From Ettlia oleoabundans (Eukaryota > Chlorophyta > Chlorophyceae > Chlamydomonadales), in the NCBI GenBank assembly GCA_019693395.1, contig JAAMXP010000932.1, forward strand, positions 1-64,000: 64,000 nt of DNA, given 5' to 3'. Below, in pieces: positions 23,373 through 35,100 of this stretch. Below the pieces are notes generated by a model. That model worked only from the letters and a program-made list of their open reading frames with translations. It was not told where the DNA came from and ran no database searches. Position 1 is the first letter of the stretch; each line of letters opens with the position of its first letter. Position numbers and translations under genes: made by a program.

Positions 23373-24305
23373 GCGCAGTTTCCGCGCCAGTAAGCACCCG
23401 CAGAGCAGGGCAAGCTTCAGGCTAGCCAGCGCCCTGCGCCTTGCTCCTAGGTATGCAATTGTCTATGCACAGCGATCAGCAGCATACCGCAAGCAGTTAC
23501 CACCCAACTTCCTGTTACTGCCCATCCACCACCTGCCTTCTTGTTTTCAATCCAATAAGAAATGAACAGTGCCAAAAAGTTTTGGTCGCCGCACTTTTCT
23601 ACTGCGTATGGGCGGCCCAACCGTTCTGAACGACCAATTTTGCTCGAGGAGCACCTGCGCGGCACCTGCTGTTTTCTTCGGCTAGCAGACTTTCATTTCC
23701 TTGCTGCCCGCATTACCTTCTGTTCCACAAACATCCCCAGCTTGGCTTGTATTGTCCTGCCTACTAAGGTTTGCCATGAGCTCTGCTTCTGCGGGCAAGC
23801 CTCCAGTGCTGCTGGCCCGCCTGCTCACGTGTCTCCCTTAATCAGCACGCCTTGATATGCCTGCAACACAAGCAGCCCCCATCCTCATTCTATTGTGCCT
23901 TTTCACATTTGCAAAGGCACGGCGTATACCTTGCAATGTGCACTACCTACCCACATATAAAACACGACTGCATAGTTTGTCCTGTGCAGCCTTGCCTTGT
24001 GTATGCGCTCTGATGAGCTGCTACCCTGTACGTGTCGGATTCCGTCTTCCTTTCATTACTTTCCGGTTTTCATGGTGGTCGCCTGAAGTTTCATCCTTGT
24101 CTTCGTGTAAATGTAACTGACCTGTAAATCGTGTGCAGAAAGCCTTGTGGAATCCATTGCATTGCAGGTGAGGGGCAGCTAAGGCGCAAGCGCCTTTTGG
24201 AAAGCCGAGTCAGCATCATGAAGGACGAGGCCGCTGCTGATTCTGTTGTAGAACTGTCTAACCGAGTTTTTCGTTTTACCGAAACTGTCGGACCGCCAGG
24301 ACAAA
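23373..24305. other. Intergenic / long 3' UTR region after the SAC gene
   Basis: About 930 bp without supported coding sequence, AT-richer and pyrimidine-rich compared with its neighbours. Three TGTAA pentamers at 24106-24110, 24112-24116 and 24123-24127 suggest that the SAC 3' UTR runs to about 24140, leaving under 200 bp for the next promoter and 5' UTR. Confidence 0.5.
24106..24127 (+). promoter_or_regulatory. Cluster of three TGTAA poly(A) signals
   Basis: Three TGTAA copies within 22 nt, about 735 nt after the SAC stop codon. Confidence 0.5.
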
Positions 24306-27300
24306 ATGGTTGGTGTGAAAGAGCGACCCAGAACCTTGGTTCTCGGTGCCGCTGGCAGAGAGTGAGCAAACCCTCTCTTTGGCCCCCTTTTTGTCGTTGT
24401 TTTGCCGTCAGCGGGTGTTGGTTAAGTGTTCCAGGGTCTCGGATATTGTGCACCGTCGACGGCAACAGCCTCCCATGGCAGTAATGCAGAGCCACCACCG
24501 GCGGTGGCATCCTCGCCATGGCGGCTTCTTCCAAGCCATAGCCCCAAACCAACCCCCAACAACCCCTGACGCCTCTGCAGTTTCCACAATTTTAACGTAC
24601 TATTCCGCGAGAATCCTGATGTAGAGTGTGTAGGGCTCACGGCAGCGCAGGTGGGGCAGCAGCCTATGTGGCAGCTGGGCGGCCTGGCTACCCATTCCAG
24701 CACGTGCCAGTCACTGGTCGTTGTCCCTACTGCATACAGATTCCCGACATTGAGGGGCGTGGATACCCACCTGAGCTCTCAGGTATGGGAGTTTCCAGGC
24801 GTTGCAACCCACCAAAGGTTGCTGCCCAAGTGGCCCCTGCTGCTTTGAATGGGCTTCTATTGCTTGACGTACAACCATATATAGGGGCAGGAGCTGCGCT
24901 GCATGCTCCACTTGCACCTGCAGGCAAGCTCTATCCCTCGGGCCTACGTATCTGGCCAGAAGAGGAGCTGGAAAGTGTGATACAGGAGCAGAGGGTGGAC
25001 CGCTGCCTCCTTTCTTACTCAGACCTGTCCCACAGCAAGGTCATGCTGCTGGCGGCACGCTGCCTTGCAGGCAAGCCTCCCAGCAGGCCCAAAGATGGAA
25101 AAACATGTTGTCTGACAGGGCTCAAAGGCTGCGTGCATAGCAGGGGCCAATGTCGTGACTTACATGTGCCAAGGCTTGAACAACGAGCGACAGAATTCTG
25201 CGTTGCTTTGTGCCCAGGCCTCATGCCAGCTGGGCCTGAAGCTGCTAGTAACCTTAATGTGGTCCCTGCAGACAGGCTCGCTAACTCTTGGCAAATCCCC
25301 TGCTGTAATCCATCACCTGTGTAGCGGGAGCCGACTTTGAACTGGCGGCTCCAGAGAAGACCTACCTGCGCAGCTCCAAGCCTGTTGTGGCTGTGTGTGC
25401 TGTCAGGACGGGGTGCGGCAAGAGCCAGGTGGGGAAGCAGCAGGACAAGCGAGCTAGCCTCCAGCACCCCTTTGATGGCTTCATCTGTGGTTCAGCTGAG
25501 CTCAGGGAGGCTTACCAGTGGCCAACGTGCTGCCTTGCATCAGTGAGCAGCACCAAAAGCGCAGACAGTACAGCAAAGCACAGCGACTTGCAGCACAGCA
25601 GGCTAGTGGGCTGAGTGACTGATGCTCCTTTGGCCATGCTAATAGCAGGCTTGCACTTAGTTGCCGTATTTGCTGGCTGGCGCTGTCCAGGTGTCCCGCT
25701 ACCTCATCAACGAGCTTCAGCGGCGTGGCAAGAAGTGCGTGCTGGTGCGGCATCCAATGGTGAGCTGGACTGCAAGTTTCCAGGTTTCCTGCTTCTTGTG
25801 CAGTCTGACTTTGAGCCTAGGGCTGCCACCAGAGCCGCGTTCGGCTGTGGGGCAAGATCAGGTTAGGCTGCTAGCTGTCGCACATTGCCCAATGCTCGCA
25901 AAGGCGCCCAACATAGACAAGATTCCCTTCAATGCTTGACGCCTTGTGCCTAATGCCTCCTATTCAGCCGTATGGCAATCTCGCTCAGCAGGCAGTTCAG
26001 CGATTTGCAAAGTACGACGACCTGGCCACACACAAGGTGGGCAGGTGACAGGCAGCAAGCAGCACGACTGCCAACACATAAGGCTGGCGTGAGGAGCCAC
26101 GGAACTAGTGCCTGTTGTGTGCTTGCTGGTTTTGGCACCCCTCAACTTCTTGCCAGTCCTTGCAACTTGCACTACACTCCTCCCTGTTGCAGGTGACAAT
26201 TGAAGAGCGTGAGGAGTATGAGCAGCACATCAAGATGGGCACTGTGGTCTATGCGGGTGGGCGCAGCCGAGGGCTGCTGCCCCCCTGCTCACCTCAACCC
26301 TGCAACATGCCTGGACTTGTTTTGCCGCATGTGCAGCCCACAACAACAACAAGCCAACACCTTTCGTTATCGAGTATGTGGCGGAATGCCATCAGACACG
26401 ATGCCGCTCCTTGGGTCTCATACTGCCGAGTGATTGGCCTTGTGTGAGCGCAGGTGTGGACTACGAAGCCATCCTGCGCCAGGCAGAGAAGGAGGCTGAT
26501 GTGGTGATTTGGGATGGTGAGCCTTGCTTGCTTGCTTGCTTTCTACATCAACCCTGCACGAACCGAAATGCCTGCCCGCCCAAAACTCCTTTGCTCGCAA
26601 TGCCTCCCGGGTGCAGGTGGGAACAATGACACACCCTTCTACAAGCCCGATCTGTTCATCTGCATCACAGACCCGCACAGAGTGGGCCATGAGCAGCGCT
26701 TCTACCCCGGGGATGTGTGCTTCAGGTGGGCACATATGCCTGCTCAGCCTGCCAGGCAATGCAGCCGTGCTGTGGCTGCTGCAGGTGTGACATCTAACTT
26801 GTTGGGATTTGGCTTGATTTGCCTAGATGGTCAACCGCCCCTGCCACCCCCACCCCAACCCCAACCCCCCTTCTGCACAATGCCATTGCGGTATTCCCGT
26901 CCATGCACCACTTGATAAAGTGATCTGCTAATGCGCGCTGTTGCTGCTCAGCTTGAGCCCTACTCACCAGCACCACATGACTGGTGTGTTCATGCCTTGA
27001 CCCACACAGGATGGCTGATGCCATTGTCATCAACAAGGCCAACACCGCTCCCGCCGGAGCCGTTGAGAAGCTGCGAGAGGCGGCAGCACACATTCACCCC
27101 CGCGCCACGGTGGGCTCGAACCGACAGCAGCAGGAAACTGACAGCAGCAGGGAGCTCTCTGCTGCTGTCCCCGTTGATGGGTGCTGCTCATGACCGGCTG
27201 GCCTCACTACCACCCCAATCCCTTGTCTTCTCGCTAACTGATTCCTTCGCATGTCGATTGAATCCCAACATGTGTGCAGTTATATGTGACCAACAGTGAC

Positions 27301-28226
27301 ATTGTGGTTGATGCGCCTGAGCTGGTGAAGGGCAAGCGGGTGGTGCTGATTGAGGATGGACCCACCTTGACACATGGCGGCATGGCGTGAGTCCTCAATT
27401 GGGGGTTGATTTCAACGTCGATCTGTTCTTTGGGCAGTGGCAGGCTTGGCAAATGAACTGCTCAACTCAACAGCCGACTTCATTCCCCACTCACTGTATG
27501 TTTCCCCTCCCTCTGCCCGGTGTGCAGATATGGTGCCGGTAAGGTGAGATACTACAGCTGAAAGCCCACAGCATACTGGTGACTCAGCACCTCCCCCGCC
27601 CCAAACTACACCAGCAGCAGTTGTTATCATCTGCACTGTGCCTGCAAGCTGCTCCGCAAACCAACTGCTGCGGCTGCCTGCCTGCAGTTTGCGGCTGAGA
27701 AGTTTGGCGCTGCCGAGATTGTGGACCCGCGGCCGTACCTGGTGGGCTCTATGCTGCTCACCTACCGCAAGCACCTGCACCTGGGCCGCGTCATCCCTGC
27801 AATGGGTTACTATCGAGAACAAATCGAGGACCTTGAGGCCTCCATTAACGCTGTGCCCTGCGACACCGTGCTTGTTGCAACGCCCATGGACCTGCACAAA
27901 ATAATCAACATAAACAAGCCAGCCACCACGGTGAGTGGGGGCCGGGAGCATATCCTGCCAACTGGAGCAGATGCGCCCACTGGTCCTCAACAACATGCTG
28001 TGCCGGATGCCGGACACAGCTGGCAGTTCCACAATTGACAATACCGAAGGCCAGCTGAGGGCAGCGGACAGGCCATGTTGCGTTTCTGCCAGCCTGTTTC
28101 ACTTCAATCAACATGCGTGCCTGTGCTCCCTCTCTCCTTGGCGGACAGGTATCTTATGCTGTGGAGGACCGTGAGCCGCCCTTCCTGCGGGAAGAGGTGG
28201 ATAAATTGATCAAGTGCGGCTTCTAA
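24306..28226 (+). CDS. Cyclic 2,3-diphosphoglycerate synthetase-like P-loop protein
   Basis: Fifteen exons: 24306-24361, 24581-24650, 24740-24782, 24924-25070, 25325-25428, 25691-25759, 25968-26036, 26193-26256, 26454-26516, 26617-26725, 27010-27109, 27280-27386, 27528-27543, 27688-27930 and 28149-28226 encode 445 residues, the normal length of archaeal/bacterial cDPGS-like proteins. Colinear family blocks are LGAAGRDFHNFNV, IPDIEGRGYPPELSG, the Walker A RTGCGKSQ (about residues 133-140), VRHPMPYGNLAQQAVQRF, TIEEREEYEQHI, WDGGNNDTPF, DGPTLTHGGMAYGAG and VDPRPYLVGS. The methanogen enzyme closes 2,3-bisphosphoglycerate into its cyclic form with ATP. The activity of the many bacterial relatives is not established, so the reaction here is inference. 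Intron 4 has a GC donor (GCAAGC at 25071) and exon 13 is only 16 nt. No transit peptide is seen, so a cytosolic location is likely. Confidence 0.93.
25071..25324 (+). other. GC-AG intron (intron 4 of the cDPGS-like gene)
   Basis: The exon ends CTTGCAG and the intron begins GCAAGC. No GT gives the right phase, and the join produces the conserved RCLAAGADFEL. Confidence 0.88.
27528..27543 (+). other. 16-nt coding microexon
   Basis: Needed to restore the invariant AYGAGK between HGGM and FAAEKFGA. It is flanked by tgtgcag and gtgagat. Confidence 0.88.
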
Positions 28227-28800
28227 AGCAACCCACGGGCGCTTAACATGATGCGTTGGGAGGGCGTGACAGGGATTTGGCCTTGCCATGCTTGGAATCG
28301 TTTGCATGTGGAAACATTGCCTTGTTTGATTTCGAGACACTTCAACACCAGCATGCCCGGAAGGCCATGCCATATCAACAATGCACCCATCATAGCACGC
28401 CATGTTGCATGCAAAGCGTGGCTACTGGGGAATGCTATTACCCGTGGATTTGTTTGTGCCGATGCCTTTCATGTCGAGAGCCTGTGCTGAAGTACCCATC
28501 AAGAACAGGTCCCCTGCGACAAGCCAAAGCCCTTTCTGTCGTCCCATAGCGCCGACTGTATTATTTCACATGTGACAGTAATATGTATAATCGTGTTCAG
28601 ACTAGTACATGGTTGCAACTAAACCATAAAAAGAGAGTCGACATGAAGCGAAGGCGGCAGAGATGATGAAACAATATGAGAAGAGAACGAAAGGAACAAG
28701 TACACTGGCTGGAGCCACAAATGTTGGTCAGACGCAGCAGCGAGAGCAGAAGGAGCCAGCAGCACAAAGCAATCGCCAATGCTGTGCGAGTGTTTCTGCT
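28227..28800. other. Convergent intergenic region
   Basis: 574 bp containing the two 3' flanks (cDPGS-like + and RMND1-like -). No TGTAA and no coding sequence were found. Confidence 0.55.
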
Positions 28801-31710
28801 TCAGCCTTCATGGGTTCCCACCCAGCCAAGGATGGAGGCGCATTCAAAGAGTCCGACCACCACCTCTGCAGGCCAGCACGGCGGCAAGATACCTTTCACT
28901 CATAGTCAGCTGAGGCGAGCCGCAGTCATGTGAGAGTTCAAGCCAGCTAGGAATCAGCAGTTAGCCATGCATGGCCACAGTAACGCACGCCCTCACTCAC
29001 CAATCACAATGAGCCAAATCACGACCCACTCCAACCGCGATGTATGCGCGTTATTGCTGTGGTCACGCAACCTGCAGCAGTCGGTCAGTCCGTGCCAATG
29101 TTTGCATGCACAGGAGTCAGGATACCGCCAGCGAAAATGCAAGTTAAGCTCCAGCATCATGCAAAGCATAGCTTGGCACAGCGCATCATTACGCTGCTGC
29201 CCACACACATATCTAGCATCTCCTGGAGCACTTGGAAGCGGTTGTTCAAAACCTCAACACGCGTGTCATATTCCAAATACTGCGGAGGAACATGCAAAAA
29301 TACAAACATTTTAAATAAGTCCGATTTGTGTGCACGATCAGGAGCACAAAAGAGCAGGTGTGGACACCAACATTGCAGCTAAGGCTACCGTAGGCGCATG
29401 CACTAACACCACTTCTTGTGCACCACACTCGTGCACCACACTCTGGGCACAGACAGCTGGCGCACCTCGCAGACGCGCTTGTACAGATCGCTGAGCTTGT
29501 CCTCCGCGCTCCAGAAGAATTCTGCAGTGCATAGGCAGCAGCGGGCAGGGGAACTCTTCGCAGTCGTGCATTTGGTGCCTTGGCATGGCACCTCAGCAAC
29601 CATTGCAGCTGCTCTGCTCCCGGCGGTGGCTAATGCCCAAAGAATCCACGCGATGCAAGTTGAACCAGTATTGCGCGCTTTGGCAGGCAGCAAGGGCGCG
29701 GTCCCAGCAACCCCAGTGGAGCAACTACCTGGCGTGTCTAACACCGTGGACAGCAGGTTGACGGCCGACTTTTGGATGAATACCCGGCCGATGAGCCGCG
29801 CTATCTGCTTGCGTGAGAGACCAACCTGCGAGACGTACAGAAACATGAATGGGGCAGAGGAGCGCGTGAAAACAGGCAGGAAGCAGTGCATGGTGCTGAC
29901 ATAATTGCTGAGCCCTGGGGTTGTCACAAGCAACAGTCCCCAAGCGCCACCCCACGGCCGCCCTCACCTCTCCTGTTGCTGCCAATGTCTCAGGCAGGTC
30001 CTTTGTGCTCTCCACAATCTCCATCACCCGCTCCTCGTACACGCTGAGCTTGGCGCTCTGGGCTAGAGCATGCGAAATGCTCATCTTGATGAGGTGGTCG
30101 TTGCGCAAGCGGTAATTTACTGCGGGTGGGAAGGAGCATGAGAAGGGCAGGCAGGTATGCATGACAAAGATGTATCGCACAGTTTGCAGTGAATTCCACA
30201 AAAAAACGTACGGTGCAAGGGGAAGCAATGATTTCAGGCAAGGGGCAGCCAGACATGACAGGGCAAAGGCTGGCGAGGAGCACTAGCTTCCTTCCCGCCC
30301 CTCCGCCCTCTCTCACTTGTGATTGTGTCATTCTGGATGTGCGGCTTTTCGCTTAGGGTGTAGTGGAACTGCAGCAGCAGCATTGCAGGGACATGACCGC
30401 ATGAAACAATTTGCTTACTCCTGCGTTGGCTTCATCCTGACGTAATTTTCTGAAGCTGGCTGGCCCCAAGCTGCCAGTGCTGCCTTCACGCTACCGAATG
30501 AGTCAGCTTGCCGGGCCCATAGCCTGGGCACACCTGAAATTCATCCACCTCTATCTCGCTTTGCGGCAGGGCATCCACCAGGCAAGGACCCATTAGTGTG
30601 CGAATGACCTCGCGCTCTTGCCGCTCAGACAGATTCCAAAAGGCCACCGCACCTGCAGCCAGGAACCAGCCAAATGCAAGTGCAGTGGTTCTTTCGTTGC
30701 TCCGTTTACTACGTGAGTGCAGCCCTTTTCAAACTGGGACTTTCACAACCAGGCACTCCCTTCACAAATCATCTACCCACCCACTGCACCAGCCCGTGTC
30801 CTTTGCACCTACCATAGTCAAAATAGAAGCACTCGCCCCGGCAAAACTCGCCATCCTGTAGGTCACGGCAAGTGCCAAAAAGGTGCGACGTGGTGGTGAG
30901 GCCAGTTGATTGGGCATGCATACGTAAACTGCAGTGGCACGGTCAAGTACATAGAACAGCCAGCCCTGCTTGCAAACCCCAGCCCATGCAGACAGTCTAT
31001 TACACAGGCACAGCGCAAACAGCACGCAGGCTTTGCGGCCAACACCATCCAACTCCCACTTGCCTTTACCGACTCAAAGAGCCCATACATGACATCTGGA
31101 TACTGATGCAGCAGCGCAGCGCCGCCGCGCTCCCGTAAACGCAGCTCTAGCGCTTTACGCTCTATGCTTTCTGCCACGCAGTAGACTGTAATGCGGCCGC
31201 GCATGCCCGCCCCCTCCTCTATCAGGTCCTCAAAAATTGTGGGTGCTGCCACCTGCCCCGTCTGCTGCTCATCGCCTTGCAGCTCATCTGGAAGGCTGAT
31301 GAAACGATCTCTGCTGCGGCCCGGCGGCGCTGGCTGCAGCGGGCGGCAGAATAGAATTATGAACAGGGGGGACTGGCCGAACAGGGTTTGCAGGCATTCA
31401 GCAGCGGAAGCTTGGCTGCGGCTCGTCTGTTGCCGGATACGATGTTGCCGTACACGGAAGCCTCAGCCCACGTCTGCAAGTTTGCAACATTATGCCAGGG
31501 GGATGGGCGCACCTGGCCTGGTGCCACCACTTTGGGTTTTATTGAGGAGGCTTTGTTGTTAGGTCGTCGGGGCGGAGCCTCACTGCCAGGTTTGTCACTG
31601 CTGCGGCGGACGAGCACCCCCGCCACCCCAGGCGGCGGGCCCAGGGAGGGCGAGGAGGAGCGCAGGGTGCTAGGTAGCGGCGCGTAGCCATGCTGTTTGG
31701 CCTTCTTCAT
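28801..31710 (-). CDS. RMND1/Sif2 family (DUF155) membrane protein
   Basis: Exons 31513-31710, 31070-31333, 30813-30855, 30534-30652, 30317-30368, 29968-30119, 29729-29825, 29466-29521, 29209-29279, 29001-29071 and 28801-28865 encode 395 residues. Hallmarks of DUF155 are ECFYFDYGAVAFWNLSERQE, the block SISHALAQSAKLSVYEERV, FFWSAEDKLSDLYKR, YLEYDTRVEVLNNR and the C-terminal membrane anchor RLEWVVIWLIVIEVVVGL. Members include animal RMND1 (mitochondrial translation), plant RRG-like proteins and fungal RMD1/RMD8/Sif. The N-terminal ~65 residues are basic and Ser/Pro-rich but not a clear presequence, so the compartment is uncertain. The ATG at 31710 is the first real ATG in the frame. Exon 8 must end at the internal GAG|gtgcgc to keep the family alignment. 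Confidence 0.92.
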
Positions 31711-32168
31711 GGCCGCTGCTGCTCGTATTGAAGGCCACCGGCCACACGGCACGGCGCACGGAGGGCGCTAGGTGTCCTTGTCAGTGCGTCTCGACAACCC
31801 TATCAGTCTGCTGGCTTTCGTGCTGCAGTTAGTTAGCCAGATCCCGCGACGGACTCCTTCGCTTTCGCTGCAGTGGCCAGGGTTATTGCGCAGGCCGGAA
31901 GGAATCGGCGACTAAAATAAACTTTGAAGCATTATATGATTACGGGAATAACAAGACATGAACACTTCCGCACTCCTGCCAAAGCCCGCCCTGCTGGCAT
32001 TCCCAAAGGTCGGAAGAAACCATTCAGTCTGTTGTGGCCGTATCGCAGCTGTTTCAAGTTTCATCACTCGTTGCACCAAACAGAGGACGGCTGAAGGCCC
32101 ATATGTCGCTGCAGGCACAGGCAGTTTGAGACCGACAGCTGCAGAAGGGAGGGCGTATCGGCACCCAA
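31711..32168. promoter_or_regulatory. Divergent intergenic region DUF155 gene / KNL1
   Basis: 458 bp between two start codons pointing away from each other. A locally AT-rich patch lies at about 31912-31955. No coding sequence is supported. Confidence 0.45.
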
Positions 32169-35100
32169 ATGCGCTCCCCCGCCAAGGAAGCCCGCGACCC
32201 CAACCAGGTTGTTGGCGGCACGGTAAGCCCTAGCTCGGAAGCTGCCCCAGCCAAAATGTCAGGCGTCGGCACCGCCAACCTTCACTCCACCGTTCATCGG
32301 CTACTTATATGCAGGCCACCAAGAAGCGTGCCAGTCAAAGCGGAATAGAGGCTTCCCCTGCAAAGAAGCAGCAACGCAAGAAGCTCAGCAAAAAGGACCG
32401 GCGCCGTGTCAGCTTTGCTCCCGACCCGGAGCTCACTCTGGTACACGAATTTTTCAAGGTGCCGACGCGTGCACGAGTGCATGTAATGTGATTCATGGTT
32501 GGTGCTGCACCATGCATAATCAAGGCCTTGGTCAGTGTAGGATGCGAGTTTGCCTTTGCCGTTTGGCCTGCGTGGTGTGGCCCTTCGCCCGATGCAAGTG
32601 CGCACTGCATGATACCTGAGCCTTTTTCCCTGCAACGCAGGATGATGATTGCACATCCAATTCAGATGGCCACGGCAAGGTGGTGGTGCAATGCGGTGAG
32701 GAGGAGCAGCCTGCAGCAGTACAGCACTCCCAGCCCAGTGCTCAGCATCCGGCGCTGGTTGGCGGAGCTAACGACAGTGGCGGCGGTTACCGTCCTGGCT
32801 TCTGGAACAAGACTGTGCCTGAAAACAGTCCCCTCAGCGACCGAGTGCCGATAGAAAGCCCGGGCATGGTCAGCATGGAAATCACTCAGCCTACTGTGCA
32901 AGTCCAGCAGGCGCCCATTGCAGGGGCCCCGGGTGAGGTCACGGCAGGCCTCCCTTCACTTGGCGATCTGGCAGCAGCAGATGAGTTTGAGGACGTTGTT
33001 GAGGAGGATCGCCAGCAGATGCAACGATTGCCAGCGGGGGAGGTGACAGCGGCGCTTCCCTCGCTAGGTGCACTGGCAGATGCAGATGAGTGGGAGGACG
33101 GGCAGGGCGTGCAGGGCCACGAGGCAGAGGCTGCCAGCTGGGCTGCTGCAGCCGCAGCTGCCAATGTTACAGTGAACATCACAGCTGCGCTGCCAGGCCT
33201 GGGTGCCTTGGTAGCGGAGGACGAGGATGCCACAGCCGGCATGGACCTTACGCTGCCTACCGGCAGAGTGCTGGACCATAACTTTCAGCAACCTTCTGCT
33301 ATGGCTGCCCCTCCGGCGCTCAGCCCTGCAGCGGCATCGCCTTCCCAGCAAGGGCAGCTCAATGAGGAGCCTCACCCAGCGCTTGCACCCGCCGATGAGA
33401 CGCCGGCACAGGAAGCGCAGCTTGAGCCCACAGCTCAGTTGGCACTGTCGATGGCAGCTGCAGCAGGGTCACGGCGCAGGAGCAGCAGCACCGATGAGCT
33501 CGCCAATGGGGAGGAGGCAAAGGTGCAGCTAAACAAGTGGGGCTTTGCGCCGGGTGCCGAAGACACGCTGGACATCAATCTCGAGATGCACGGTGAGTCG
33601 CTGGGGGGCCTTGCTACTGCGTTCTGTTGGTGTCATTCGCTCTATCCTGGCGTGCTGCAGTTGGTGTTGCCTGGTTGTTGTTGGCGTGAAATGTGTGCAG
33701 ATGGAGTGGGCACGTTGCATTCATCGCTGTGCATGCACCGCTGTTCAAGGTTTGCCTACGTGTCAGTTGACATCTATGCTGTATGATGATTCACCTACTT
33801 TGCCACCTCGCCCTTGCAGGCCGCATGATCATGGGTGATCAGACCTTCATCCGCATGTACTGTGACAACACCACCGGCGACAGCAGATATGCAGGGCGAC
33901 CATCGCTCAGCGCTGGCACTGCCGACTCCCCTGTGGACTCACCGGGGCTGCAGGAGGGTGGCGCTGAAGATCTGGAGCTGGAAGGGGACGAGGAGGCAGC
34001 CTTAGCCCATGGCGACACATCCACTGCAGAACCTGCTGGTGCTGCTGCTAATGTGGCAGCAGCAGCTTCGCCCGCAATGTTGCAGTCTGGCCAGCAGCAT
34101 CCCGCGCAGCCGCTGGCTCCTGCATCGCCGGCAGGTGCTGCACAGGTACAGCCCGATTGGAAAGCGCCAGCTTTCCTTCCACCGTACATGGAGGCGCCGG
34201 CTGGCAGCAGCGCACCATCAGACCATCCTGCCCTGGTGCACAGCCCTGATGTTACCAACAGCAGCTTGAACACCTTGGAGACGCGCCGTGTCAGTGTAGG
34301 CATGGACATGCGGCGCATGAGCATCAACAGTCGCCGTTGCTCCATGCAAGATGCTACGGGTCGCTTGCTGGCTGATTACGACGACAGCCATGTCGTAGCT
34401 GCAGTTGGCCTCAATGCCTTCAACCAGGACCTCAAGGCACAAGCAGCGCTTCCGGCGGTGCAGGCCCCAGTGTCAGCCGGGACGCGTTCACGTCAACACT
34501 CCAGCGGTGCAGCATGTGAGTGTTGACAGTTTGTGCTGCATGCGTGACGTTTGTAGCCTGGAAGGAAAGAGCAAGAGTTTGCTGGTTGGCCGGCCAGAAC
34601 ATACGATACATCTCAAGCGTTCTGTGACCATCAACTGTCGCTTAGGTCCTTTTTCGCCTGGTCCTGAGTTTTGACCTCAAACTCTGCTGGCTTGCTGCTT
34701 TTCGCTGTTGCAGTCTTGGGGAGGGGAGACATGACTGAGAAGCTGCTAGTAGATGACAGCTTGGATGAGGAGGGTGAGCCAGACGGCCCACTGGCCAACC
34801 TCAAGCGGCAAATGCGCATACTGAGCCAGGGCTCGCCAGTGCTGGTGCCACAGCTGGAGAAAGCTGCTAAGCAGGCGGCGGCAGAGGAGGCTCTGGTGGC
34901 GGCGACAAATGGCCAGCCCCCACCCAATGCGCAGCAGATGCCTGCGGCCAAGTCGCCACGTGCCACTGTCAGCCTGGGCTGCACCGACAGCCACAACCCG
35001 GCCACTGTGGGGCTGCTGCGCTCCGGAGGCACCACACGCTTGCTGCTGCAAGAGACAGTGCAGGTGCTTGGGGCTGAGGCAGACGGCGGCTTTGATGATG

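Noticed and set aside
24131..24305. Open frame upstream of the cDPGS-like start
   Set aside because: It is in a different frame from the family-matching exon and starts at GTG; treated as 5' UTR.
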